Notes under the pieces: model-generated
Told to the model about the DNA's origin: nothing
The model's input: only the letters and a program-made list of their open reading frames with translations
Databases searched by the model: none
Translations under genes and position numbers: made by a program
Source: Telmatactis stephensoni
Taxonomy: Eukaryota > Cnidaria > Anthozoa > Actiniaria > Isophelliidae
Direction: 5' to 3'
Assembly: GCA_029948255.1 (NCBI GenBank)
Contig: JALIZF010001585.1
Span: 62,001-126,000, forward strand
DNA length: 64,000 bases
Shown: piece after piece, positions 9,089 to 19,845 of the stretch
Layout of the letters: every line of letters starts with the position of its first letter
Numbering within the stretch: the stretch's first letter is position 1

Positions 9089-12000
9089 CTATAGCTTACA
9101 GTGCTTGCTTGTACTCCACTGGCTAAGTTCAGTGTGTCGTGCTAAGCAGTACACTCCTAGTAATAAGCGATTTGTACAATGATCTCTAAGATATCTCTCA
9201 ACAAAAAGACCTAAAAAGGCTGCTGCAATTCGGCCACTTGAGAATCCAATTTCAACAGCCATCATGGCTACAACTTTATTTTCTGGCTTTGTGAAAAGAG
9301 TGGCAGTACGACCAATACAATTAACACCAGTAGTACCTTGAAGTAATCCAACAAACAAAACCAGTCCAAAAACAATGTAGACGTTGGGAAGAAACCGATA
9401 CCACGATGCAAACACGAATAAGAACGTACAGCAAACATTCAAGGAAACAGGAATCCACAGTTTTCGAATTTTGAAAAATTCGACCCACTGACTGCATAAG
9501 CAGGATACGACCACAAGCTCAACACCTCCCAGTAGATACCCTAAGTCACTTAGTAATCGGTAATACTGGTAGTGATCACGAGGAGGGAATGGAGAGTTGT
9601 GGAATGTGAGAGTTGAGAGGATCGCTAACATGGAAAGCTGTAGAGAGAAGTTCCCAATGAAGACGTATATACCATAAGGTAAAACTTTGAAGACACTCAA
9701 CAATGTGACAACCGTTTGAGACTTTTCTGTTTGATCTGTTAAAGCAGTGTATTTGATACTTTGATGCAGGCAGTGAACTGGTTGACGATCTCTTAGCGGC
9801 TCTTTGTCGAGTAAAGCGTAGACAAGAAGAGGCAACAAGCAAAGCGGTATCATGATAGCCACTGTCATTCGTGGTGAAACACAAAACCATGTGGTTAACC
9901 CTGAAAGTCATTGTAAAGAGTTAAAGAATATTTGGTACTTGAGTAAATTGGCATAATAATTCCGCGCTTTGTAACAATTGAATGGCTATTTTAGTTAGAA
10001 ACTGGGAGTCTTGTAAGACACCCTCTACAATATGGTTGCATCATGGGTGCGTATGTTTTTTATTTATTTTCAATTTATTTTTGTTTTCTTTTTATTTTGT
10101 TTTTGTTTGTTTGTTTTTGCTTTGTTTTGTTTTGAAAATTTCCTATGTTTGTTTTCACTCGGGCTATCTAATTGCTAGACCACTTTAGAGAGAGAAATGC
10201 AAATCTTGCAAAAATGCAAAATGTTTTGGAATGCAAATCTGATTTTTTTTTCCAGGTACTTAATTTTAGTTTCCTCGAGCCGGTTGTACGAAGTCTGGAT
10301 ATAAATTATCCACCAGATAAGAGCTATAAATTATATCTGCTGGATAAGGATTTATCCTATGGATAGCGCTTATCAAGGCTTCCTGATGTTTAATATTAGT
10401 AATTGAGCCGAAAAACATTTATGATATATTTTGTAGATTTAGAAAAGAGTTGGTTTTGGAAGAAATTTTTAACTTTACAGTTTTCGTTTTGGCGACGCTC
10501 TGTGTACTAGAAATGAAATCTTTAAAAACGCGTTGTGCATTTAAATTGTGCAAAAATGAAAGGCGTGGGCCAGCAAGTGAAATCCAGTTTGAAAGATTAG
10601 GTTAAAGGTATTTCAAATCAGTTTGTTTGCAGTTGACCATCCGGTGGGTGCGGCCGTAAGGCCGCTCTTTTGGTATTTTGAGCAAGAAGCACAGGAAGCC
10701 CAATTCAAGCTTTTTTTGACAAAACTGCAAATTAAGTTAGTGTGCGTGTTAAAACTCAACATATGTTGATGACGTAATGACTCAACGCTCTTAATATTGG
10801 CTTCATCAAAGGGTAGTCTTGTGTCTTGAAGACATGCATGAAATCACCGCCAAACACAACCGCGTAAGCATTAACTTTTCTGTTCACAATAATATTTTTC
10901 GGTGCACACATGAATTAACTTTAGTACTTCAATGAACACATACAAGTCATCCAATTTTCAACGTGAAGCGTTGTAGAAGAGAAAATCGAAAGGAAAAGAT
11001 TTTATCTATTTTCTTCATATTTCGTTTGTGTAATATAAAACAGCTATATTTTGTAATAATGACTTTATTTAATCTACATAAAAATGGGTCAGGAACATGT
11101 CCATTTTCGCAAAAGAGAAAATCGAATTTTCTCTTTTGGCAATAAGAACGCCAATTTCCCATAAATTCGATTTCTAATTTACGAAAATACCCATATTAAA
11201 AGCGTCATATCTTTAAACCGAAAGCGTGGACGTTATTTGCCGCGATGGATTCATAAAATATAGTTGTTATACATTACACAAACGAAATGTGAAGAAAATA
11301 GATAAAGTCTTTACCTTTCCATTAAAAACAAATAAGATATTTAGCTCAGGTTGACTTACAAGCACTTTTTGAGAGATGATAATTTGTAATTTTATCGTAT
11401 GACAGTTCACGACCCCTTTACAATGAATAGCATATTTATATTAACTAATTATAACAAAACATCCTGATCAACTTGGAGAATTCGTCAGTGGAAGAAGTAC
11501 GTACTTGTCTTTTTTTCTGTGTTAGATTCAGTGTTACCCTTCAGTGCTCTCGCTAAATCTAAGCATTTGATTGGCTAACTTTTTGCCCAGCATGCTTTAC
11601 GCTCAGTGTTCAACACCACCTGGTGCTGGTCTCTATTTTGATTCTAATCCACGAGTAAGTTAGTTCTTAAACTAAAGAGTTAATGATTTGCAAAATGGTA
11701 AAATCTGTTGTAAATAAAGAATGCTGGCGATGCCATATGTCTTGTAAAAATCTTGCCAAATCCCTACTTACGTTTTGCTGAGGATAAACAAAACTGAAAA
11801 AAGCACTTACTATCAGAAACTCTGCTTGAGAGACCAGATTACATGTACTCTATTTGTTTATTTGTTCTTGTTGTTGTGCTTGTTGTTTTTTGTTTGTTTG
11901 TTTGTTTGTTTGTTTGCTTTTCTTTCTAAAGAAAACATAGCTGAGTTTTATCTGTCGGGTTGCAGAGGAAAGTTGGCGGTACAAGAGGGGGTCCTGGTAA

Positions 12001-15000
12001 CCCTGGAAGTACCTCTGTTACTCTCCTGCATATGTGGGGTACTGGTGCCAATAGTTACTTGCAATCGTTTGAAAGCCTTACTTGACAAATGATTTTTACT
12101 GGGTGTTACAAAGTCAATATAGTTGACTCTTGAAAGCAAACGCGGTTAGCTAGTAATCTCCAAGCCTTAAAGTGCTAATAAAGCCTAGCCAAATCCTTTT
12201 CAATCTAGAAATACATCATATAAATAAACGTTTGATATAAATTTTTCTGAATAAAATCAACTTCTCTGAGAATTAAGCAATTCAAATCTGAAAATGCAAA
12301 TGAAATGACGTCAAAGCAGGAATTTGCTTGATTTGGATTCTAGTTCTGAAACAGGTGTATTCAAGAGACCATAATACTAATAGAGTGAAACCAAGAGAGC
12401 ATAAATAAGAGAGGAAAACTTGTTAATTATGGGGCGCGCGTCGTGATGATTCCCATCATAATTTGACACTTCCGGACCCAGAGAACCGTTTAGTGCAGAT
12501 TTCAGTTTTCAAAAACAGCGTTAAAATCAAAGTTATCTTAAAGCTTCTGTTGTTCATATTATCTACCATCAAAAGTGTGTACTTTCTGATTACAAAGGAA
12601 CGCTTAGTTGGGGAAACAAGGTAAAAACGTTGAGAATTTTGTTGTGTTCTTGAAAGAAATTCTAGCGGAAATGCGCGCGCTACTGACGCATCACATGTCA
12701 TCGAGCTCGCGCTTAGGTTCATTCAAACATTTTCGCTCATTTAGATGAGAAAAACTCGTTTCTTTCTATAATTTTTTGATGTATGTTATTAATTGGACAT
12801 CATCAGATGGCTTTTTCGTGGAATCTAGAATAAATGTGGTATCGATTGTGTGATTTTATGAAGCTTAAATCGCGAAATTCTACTTGTTCAAATTTTCGAC
12901 GCACGGGAGTAGGGTAAGACGAAAATTAAACTGCATCCGGTTACTAAAAAAAGTGAAAATAGCACAGATGGGAATCATCACGGCGCGCGCCCCATTTACA
13001 AGTTTCCCTCTCTTATTTATGCTCTCTTGGCGAAACTCAGTACTGATGTTTTTGCAATGTTCGTGGCGGCTAAGGCTATTTTTAGTAACTTCGCGCGCGC
13101 AAGGCTCTCAAACAATAGAATTTGATTTTTGACGTGCGCGCGGACGTAACTATTTGCTTTCGGCCTTTGAATAGGCGATATGTACTAACAGGTCAGATGA
13201 CCCTATCTAAATCAAGCAACACCGTAAAAATGAACTCCAGAAAAGGAAAGAGCGTCTCAATATTAGTATAGTAGCAAAGTTTCAGCTCATAAGATGTAAT
13301 ACAGGACAAATGACAGTGAATTTAAGATTGAAGATTTTCTTAAGATTCGTTTGGAAAAACACGCTGCAGGGCAAGCTCGTGCCATCCAACGCGTTTTCGC
13401 AAAGGAATCTTAAGAAAATATCTCACCTTAAATTTGCTGTCATTTTTTCTCTCATCTTATAAACTGAAACTTTGTATTTAAACTGATATAAAGGTGCTCT
13501 TTCTATTTTTGGAGTTCATTTTGACGGTGCTGCTTGATTTAGGGGAGATAGGGTCATGTGACCTGTTAGTGCATAACGCCTATTCTCTGTTTAAGAGCCT
13601 TGCGCGCGCGATGGCGAAATTACTAAAAATAGCCTTAGCTGCAAAGAACATCGCACAGACATCAATACTGAGTTTCGCTCTCTTAGTATTATGGTCTCTT
13701 GGTGCATTTCAGGTAAGGACGGTACCCTCTATTGTCAGCGCGCACTGCGTTCTGCGCATGGCCCTTCGTAGTAAAAACATCGTAAAAACAAAGCAGTTTT
13801 GCGATATTTGGATAAATAAAAATATCACATATCATATTTAGCAATCATAGACTAGAACATCCTAAAACCAAGTAAATATTCAAAAAAAACCATTATTTTC
13901 TTTGTTTTCGCGGGTTTATGGTATTGCCCTACCAGAGAATTATGCTTAGAGTGTTTTAGAGAAAAAAACGTTTGAAACTTATTGGAAGTATAGAGGATTT
14001 TTAATTTGTTTTCTTTGGGTCGTCAAAAATGCATTTTCCGCAACATTTGATGACGTATAACTCATTAAAATGCGTGGTGACCCCCAATTTTTTTCTTGGA
14101 TTCTAACAGCCTACAATGGGTTCTTTCACACCCATATAGATTTTAGAGAAAATAATTACTTTCACATTAGAGGGCTCCGTCCTTAAGTACCAAAAATACT
14201 TACCATACCTTGTACTTTAGCAATGAGATTGTTTCGCAAATAGGAAAATAGTATTAAATTCGTATATAGTTAATTTGTATATTTAATAATTCCTGCTTTG
14301 ACGTCATCTAATTTGCATTTTCAGATTTGAATTGCTTAATTCTCAGAGAGAACAGCAAGTGAGAACATGACGCTCATAGTTACTTCACTTATGGTACTTG
14401 AAAACTCCTGAGATTTTCTAATATATTCTCACGTATTTCCATAGACTCCCAGGAGTCTATAGGAGTACAAGGGAGTCTATGGGAGTAAGTGAGAATATCT
14501 CAGAAAATCTCAGGAGTTTTCAAGTACCATAAGTGAAGTAACTACCGACGAATATGCGCGAACCGCTGGACAGAAGTGCCTCAATTACGGTTTTAACCTG
14601 GCGGCTACCTCTCTCATAAAGAGAGTCGTATATAGTCTCCCCAAAATTTTTTGGAGCATTAGATTCGAGTGCAGAAGTACGAACAGCTAGAAATCATCCT
14701 TTCAAAATTATCCATTAGTCCAAGACAATAGAAGTTGGAGACATGCGCAGATGTTATCACTTGCTGCTCTTAGAGAGGAGTTAATTCTATTCAGAAATAT
14801 TTATATAAAACGTTTATTGATCTGATGATTTATTTCTAGATTCAAAAGGATTTGGCTAGGCTTTATTGGCACTTTAATCAGTGTGTTATTTTACGTTTAC
14901 CTGTATAAGCAAGTGAGGAGAAAAAAGCAGACATGTTTATACCGAGCTTATAAGCACTGGCGATGTCGTCAGACGTTTGGTAGTAAGCAAGCATCACATA

Positions 15001-15342
15001 ACATGTTACCAAACCAAAACCGCGACCAACGCCAAGGAAAGCTACTCCGATGACTCGAACTGTCACATCGTTGAAAAGCACGATGACAAGTAAAGAGCCA
15101 GCCACCAGCAAGGTCTGCGCAACCATTGCACACAAAAACGGTAGTCTTCTGACGATAAAGGGACATATGAATTTACTGGTGATCTCTGGGATGGAGAAAG
15201 CAACGAATACGATTGCAGTAGACCATGTAGTGCCAGCAAGGATGTCCTCAGTAGCAATCCATGAAACAGTAAATGACAAAAGGGAGATGCAGAAACCAAA
15301 GGAAAAGAAACAAAGTTTCGTCAGACGATCTTTCTGTTCCAT
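9089..15342 (-). CDS. CLN3-like (battenin-like) multi-pass membrane protein, copy A, two exons
   Basis: Exon 1 is 15342-14901 and exon 2 is 9900-9089. The intron is about 5 kb, with donor CAG|GTAAAC and acceptor TTTCAG|GG. The joined frame is 417 residues plus stop, against 438 in human CLN3. Exon 1 encodes four hydrophobic segments and the LAYTG that aligns with the LSYLG block of CLN3. Exon 2 opens with LTTWFCVSPRMTVAIMIPL, matching the LTQAGLSPQQTLLSMLGIP region, and continues with WYRFLPNVYIVFGLVL, like WFGFLPSIYLVFLIIL. In the family, CLN3 is a lysosomal/endosomal membrane protein linked to glycerophosphodiester clearance. The part equivalent to ASRSS of vertebrate CLN3 is not conserved and the C-terminus lacks a CaaX box, so a divergent paralogue is more likely than a strict orthologue. 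The start is the first ATG before the first hydrophobic segment; an upstream exon cannot be excluded. Confidence 0.78.
12362..13701. repeat. Nested inverted-repeat complex of about 1.34 kb inside the intron
   Basis: The outer ends CAAGAGACCATAATACTAA (12362) and TTAGTATTATGGTCTCTTG (to 13701) are inverted. Inside, 12391-13030 is a TIR element with arms of about 65 bp: CCAAGAGAGCATAAATAAGA against its inverse TCTTATTTATGCTCTCTTGG. A second foldback at about 13019-13690 has arms of about 300 bp centred near 13370. CG-rich blocks such as GCGCGCGC sit in the arms. The whole complex is repeated in copy B at 47241-48583. Confidence 0.8.
13717..14182. mobile_element. TTAA element, GGACGG family, internally deleted copy
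   Basis: Left end GGACGGTACCCTCTATTG and right end (reversed) GGACGGAGCCCTCTAATG. The right flank is TTAA (14183-14186) and the left flank is a mutated GTAA. Compared with the full 798-bp copy at 48598-49395, about 330 bp are missing between two ATAAAA tracts, consistent with a microhomology-mediated deletion. No transposase is encoded. PiggyBac-type mobilisation is inferred from the TTAA. Confidence 0.8.
14378..14543. repeat. 166-bp hairpin MITE (also at 49591-49756)
   Basis: Arms of about 55 bp start AGTTACTTCACTTATGGTAC and end with GTACCATAAGTGAAGTAACT. The loop holds a smaller palindrome of CCATAGACTCCC and GGGAGTCTATGG. A related uninterrupted sequence at 38150-38185 reads CATGACGAGTATGCGCGAAC and shows what the locus looks like without it. 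Confidence 0.8.
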
Positions 15343-15546
15343 AGTACTTCCCTCTGAGTCACTGCAAATAAAACAGCGAGATTTTGTTGGCTATATTATT
15401 CAAAACCTGTTTAGTTTTGTGAGATTCCTAATGTATACAATTCTCTTAATTGGTAAACATGTTTCTTTGTTTAAAATCCTTGGATAAGGAACTGACACAA
15501 ATATTCACCTCGAACTGAAAGAAGCCTATTCCCAAAGAGGATTTAA
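15343..15546. promoter_or_regulatory. Probable 5' flank of CLN3-like copy A
   Basis: The 200 bp directly upstream of the ATG on the minus strand, before a TTAA MITE begins. No TATA box or clear initiator could be fixed. The matching flank of copy B (50556-50759) is almost identical, so proximal sequence is preserved. Beyond 15546 the two copies differ by the large retrotransposon inserted in A. Confidence 0.35.
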
Positions 15547-16160
15547 GGGTGTACTGACATATATCGTTGCTGTGCAACAGTTGCTATGCAAAATAGGGTC
15601 TTATTTTGGCCGGCAAAATTGAATAGACGCACGCGCGCGCGTTTTTGGCGAGAATCATTTAACTTCCGGTAGAGCGACGCACACCTGACAAAAAGGACTC
15701 ATTTTCGTTCTTATTGCGCATGCGCGGGACACTTTACTTCCGGTTTCTTTAAAAAGCTATAATCTTTGGCGAATTTCATCAGAACGAAGTGTTTTTCAAT
15801 ATTTATATTCTTTTCAGCCTCTTCTTCAAAGCCGAGCATGGGATTTGCGAAAAATTGAGAAATACGAAAGTTATTGGCATAAGTCGAGTCATTTTTGACT
15901 TTCAAAAAATCCTAAAAGGCTTAATTGGAAACCATTCTTAAAACCCATGCTCGATTCTATGCACCTTGGTCTCAAGATTAAAATAATGCATTTTAAATTC
16001 TCAAATATACAGTGCTGAAAAAAATTATAGCTTTTTGCTGTATCTATGACGTCACATGATGACGTCATGCAATGGCGTCATAAAATGCGAAAGTTCCCTC
16101 AGGGAAGACAAACTACAAAATATAAAAGCGATATGACAATTTGGTGGCATTTTATAGAAT

Positions 16161-16316
16161 ATGTATTTTGCTTCGGTATGAAGAGTTAGATAAGCATTCT
16201 TTACCGCGGCACGTGCGCTATTCCCTGGGGTCCTCGTTCATTACTTAAGCGAAAATTCGCAATTACGCCTCACTCATGCTTGTGGACCAGCATCCTAATA
16301 ACTCTAGAGGTTTACT
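16161..16316 (+). repeat. Split direct repeat A1, left terminus
   Basis: 156 bp starting ATGTATTTTGCTTCGGTATG and ending GAGGTTTACT. Repeated at 17146-17301 with a single noticed change (CATGCTTGTG against CACGCTTGTG). The Gag start codon follows after 9 bp. Confidence 0.9.
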
Positions 16317-16325
16317 ACTATCAAG

Positions 16326-17644
16326 ATGGCTGAAGAAGAACAAGACCTCGAGAGACAACCCCAGATTTCCACTAAGAGATCCAGAAGGTCCTCGGCCCGC
16401 ACATCTAAGACCAAGACAAGTTCCCCAGAAGAAGTCCTATCATTGCTAAAGTCTTATTTGGAAGATAAATTGGAAGACAAAGATAAAAGATACCGAGAGA
16501 AGGCCAAAGTCGACAAACAGGCATCTAAACTGAAGAGTAAAGGAAACCAAAAGCAGTTCGAATTCAACGCGGAGTTAGAAGATTTATTCTGCAGAATCTT
16601 CGAATCAGACGATAAGGATAACATAGAGTCCTTTGCTAAAGAAGGCATCGACAAGATCAAGAGAAGGCAGAAACTTATCAAGATAGCGGATAAGGAACCG
16701 AGAGATGGATGGAAGGTAGTTGATGAATATTTGTCAGATGAGCTGGCATCGGATTCTGAAGACGACAAGAAGTTAAAGAAGGCTAGGAAGGCCGTCGCCG
16801 AGAAAAGAAAGAAGGATGAACATTCTAAGAGCTCTAGGCTGGCTAAGCGACCACGATACACTGGTGAATCGGAAAAGCGGCTTTTTCGAGGTAAGAAAAG
16901 TTTGTTCTCAATACTTAAGAGATTTTAGTACGGATTATAAACAATTACTTAGAAGACGATTGCTCACGATCTGGTACTTAAAATGTATTCTAACTCAGAA
17001 CCTGACTACTTTGTGAATTCTCAGAGTAATGGTCCGCAAGCGAACCTACCATATACAACTACGTCTGTTGTTATTACTTTAATATCTTCGAAATATAGAA
17101 GATAAATATTTTACGTTCGTTTGAACGAAGTGAATTAGAACGTAAATGTATTTTGCTTCGGTATGAAGAGTTAGATAAGCATTCTTTACCGCGGCACGTG
17201 CGCTATTCCCTGGGGTCCTCGTTCATTACTTAAGCGAAAATTCGCAATTACGCCTCACTCACGCTTGTGGACCAGCATCCTAATAACTCTAGAGGTTTAC
17301 TTTCCCACCCGACGGCAGCGGCTTTGACTATAGGGTACTAGATAGGATTAGACAAGATTAACAACCCATAAAGAGCCCATTAAAATATGACCGGATTGAA
17401 TAATAATAATAATAATAATAAATAAATAAATTAAAAAAATAATAAATTCCTAGATACTGCTCTCATTATCTCTTTTTTAGGCTATAAAGAAGACAGGATG
17501 GACGCCGCAAGATGTTACAGATGCATGAGTATCGGCCACTGGGCAAAAGACTGCTGGAAAGTCAACAGATATCCAACAAAGCCAACCTATGGCAACTATA
17601 CCTACAAGACCTCCACCTACGCACACCCCGGATCAAGCAAATAA
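16326..17644 (+). CDS. Gag-like protein of the PAT-like element, predicted two exons
   Basis: Exon 1 is 16326-16890: a highly charged Lys/Glu/Asp/Ser-rich segment of about 188 residues, starting at the ATG 9 bp after repeat A1. Unspliced, the frame would run 200 residues to a stop at 16928. A strong donor (CGAG|GTAAGA at 16891) and an acceptor after a pyrimidine tract (CTCTTTTTTAG ending at 17480) bound a 590-nt intron. Joining these keeps frame and adds a CCHC zinc knuckle, CYRCMSIGHWAKDC (CX2CX4HX4C), near 17512-17553, with a stop at 17644. Such knuckles bind nucleic acid in Gag proteins. The intron contains the whole internal B1-A2 repeat. The splicing is predicted from signals and frame agreement, not observed. 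The pol frame overlaps the 3' end. Confidence 0.7.
17027..17301 (+). repeat. Internal B1-A2 junction of the split direct repeats
   Basis: B1 (17027-17145) ends GAACGTAA and is joined directly to A2 (17146-17301), which starts ATGTATTTTG. B contains the near-palindrome ACGTTCGTTTGAACGAA. The junction equals the sequence expected where the two element ends meet in a circle, so it is the likely template for restoring termini. It lies wholly in the predicted gag intron. Confidence 0.85.
17396..17450. repeat. AAT/AAAT microsatellite
   Basis: (AAT)n followed by AAATAAATAAATTAAAAAAA, inside the predicted gag intron and 30 bp before the acceptor. Confidence 0.8.
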
Positions 17645-18980
17645 GGATTTGATAGACCGCGATTTATTATCACAGGTACATTTATTAGAGGATTCATTTG
17701 AATACGAATGTAATGGACACAATATTGCCCAAGTCAAAGGGAATCTTAAAAATAACTTAGAGTTTTGGAAAACCATAGGGGCTTCAAGATACATTTTAGA
17801 CGTTGTAGAACATGGATACAGATTGCCTTTCACACACTTGCCCCCTGAACCTATCCAGCTTAAAAACAACAATTCCGCACTCGTCCATCATAAATTTGTT
17901 CACGAAGCGATAGAAGAACTGTTCCAATCTGACCGCGTCATCGAAGTACGGGAACCTCCACTGGTAATCAATCCCCTCTCAGTTTCAGTGCAATGAAACG
18001 GGAAGAAAAGGCTCATTTTAGACTTAAGGCACGTTAACAAAACACTCCAAAAACTACGTATAAAATATGACGATTAGAAAGTGGCAATGAGCTATTTTGC
18101 TAAAGATTCGTACATGCTCTCATTTGATTTAAAAAGTGGGTATCACCACATTGAAATTGCAGCAAATGACCAAACATACCTAGGCTTCGCATGGCAATCC
18201 GAAAATCAGGAAACTAAGTTCTATGTATTTACAGTTCTTCCATTTGGCCTATCTACAGCTCCCCACATATTCACGAAATCATTAAAACCACTTGTAAAAC
18301 ACTGGCGACACCAAGGGATTTGTATTGCGCTTTTCCTGGACGACGGTTGGCTCACAGAGAACTCTTACGAATCAGCATGTAATTTGGCCGTAAAAATCAA
18401 AAACGATTTGAACGCCGCGGGTTTTATAACAAATGACGAAAAATCCAGCTGGGACCCTACTCAGAGATTAACATGGCTGGGCTTAGTTTGGGACTCAGCC
18501 CAGGGTACATTGGAAATCACTAGCTCGAGAATCAACAAAATTCTCGCAACAATAGATAACATGACCAAACACGACTCGACGCTCACTGCTAGACGCTTGG
18601 CCGCATTCACAGGACAGATTATCTCTATAGGTCCAGTAGCAGGAAACGTTACACGTATAATGACTAGACACTGTTGCCTCACGATAGCTTGCGCAGAACA
18701 TTGGGATTTAGCCCTAGAATTAGACACTTATTGTTTAGACGAAATCTCGTTCTGGAAAAGCCACCTAAACTCACTAAAGGCAAGAGATTGGTTTTTAGTC
18801 AAAAAACCCCACTGTTTCGTTTACTCCGACGCAAGTTCCACAGGCTGTGGGGCCAAGCTTACTCTAGATAAGACACATATTAGCCACGAATCATGGAAAG
18901 AAGAAGATAGAGAAAAAAGCTCCACGTGGAGAGAATTATCGGCTATAAGTTTTTCACTGGAGGCATTTAGTAAGCTATGA
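17589..18980 (+). pseudogene. RT and partial RNase H of the PAT-like element, with premature stops
   Basis: One frame from about 17589 to 18980, broken by TGA at 17994-17996 and TAG at about 18075. After the second stop: SFDLKSGYHHIEI (first RT aspartate, residue 16 from the ATG at 18081), TVLPFGLSTAPHIF, and the catalytic LFLDDGW (LDD, residues 86-88). The start of RNase H follows: YSDASSTGCGAKL (D250) and WRELSA (E285). The remaining RNase H aspartates are missing because the sequence jumps to the recombinase. In the family the protein copies element RNA into DNA before recombinase-mediated insertion. Stops in the fingers region and loss of half of RNase H mean this copy cannot make an active polyprotein. 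Confidence 0.85.
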
Positions 18981-18983
18981 GCT

Positions 18984-19562
18984 ATGATTAAACAGATGAT
19001 AGACAGATACGCAGAGGACAAGTGCACTTTGAAAGATGTGCGGACAGCAGCAATGTGCGCAATTGGTTTTGCGGGATTCGTACGCTACAGCGAGCTGTCG
19101 AACATAAAACCGAGGCATATTTCATTTTGTAAAGACTGTATAGTAATTTTCATTGCTAATAGTAAAACTGATGTTTATCGCGAAGGAAACAAAGTTTCTA
19201 TTGCAAAAACTCGGACAAAATACTGCCCCGTAGCATTACTAGAAAAGTATGTAGATATGGCAAATATTACCAGAAAGAGTGAAGTATACTTGTTCAGAAG
19301 ATTAACAAAAACTAAGTCAGGATATGTTCTAAGAAAGGAAAGATTGTCCTCCACAAGATGTGGAGAAATGTTCCTAGAGTGTTTAGTTGCACTAGGTTTT
19401 GATGCCAAAGATTACGGCGTCCACAGCTTAAGATCAGGGGGTATGACCACTACAATTCATCCCGACAGTTGGATTTCAGAGAGACTCTTAAAACTTGACG
19501 GGCGGTGGAAAACGGACACAGCAAAGACATATATGTCGTTGAATGTAAGCAGAATCGAGTAA
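18984..19562 (+). pseudogene. Tyrosine recombinase domain of the PAT-like element, N-terminally truncated
   Basis: 192 residues in the same frame as the upstream RT, separated by one TGA. Catalytic motifs are present: first Arg in FAGFVRYSELSNI (R34), HSLR (H147, R150), GRW (W175) and the nucleophile in AKTYMSL (Y183). The N-terminal core-binding part normally present (about 100 residues) is missing, together with the end of RNase H. The join reads AAGCTATGAGCTATG, with a repeated AGCTATG that may mark the deletion point. Family members cut and rejoin DNA through a 3'-phosphotyrosine, which fits the absence of a target duplication at this insertion. Confidence 0.85.
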
Positions 19563-19845
19563 GAATAACTAAAAGCCTAGGATTCTGATTTAATGATGAC
19601 AAATGTATTTGTTCACTATCGAATCAATGAAGGATATCTAAATGCGAGTCATTTGGTATTTTTGTACAAATATTACAATATATAATATATATAGTATAAC
19701 TTAAGAGTTTGACCGTATCTGTAAGTGACCTACGCATATATATATATTTCCAATTTATTAAGTATCATTTACTATTACATATATCAAATCAAGCACTTTA
19801 CCTTAACTATGATTTATGTACGAGTTAATTATTATCACCAATAAA
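19563..19845. other. 3' noncoding part of the PAT-like element
   Basis: About 280 bp of AT-rich sequence with TATATATATA runs between the recombinase stop and repeat B2. No further frame is present. Confidence 0.6.

Larger units (their letters stand above)
9911..14890. other. Intron of CLN3-like copy A, filled with repeats
   Basis: The 5-kb intron (14900-9901) holds no supported exon. It contains GT/TTTG-rich low-complexity runs (10050-10140 and 11860-11920), a TATCC-rich palindromic patch (10290-10375), a nested inverted-repeat complex (12362-13701), a GGACGG TTAA element (13717-14182) and a hairpin MITE (14378-14543). The conserved GTTGCAGAGGAAAGTTGGCGG stretch at 11960-12090 is present in both copies but has no splice-flanked frame that I could fit to CLN3. 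Confidence 0.6.

Noticed and set aside
9576..9911. 111-codon frame on the minus strand over the CLN3-like exon 2 (and its twin at 44385-44720)
   Set aside because: It overlaps the CLN3-like exon in another frame; the CLN3 frame has family motifs and matched splice phase, this one has none.
11948..12139. Possible extra CLN3-like exon in the intron
   Set aside because: Conserved in both copies, but no frame matches CLN3 and the flanking exons already join in phase across the matching protein region.
15050..15487. 145-codon plus-strand frame opposite CLN3-like exon 1 (and 50263-50700)
   Set aside because: Antisense shadow of a conserved exon; no recognisable domain.
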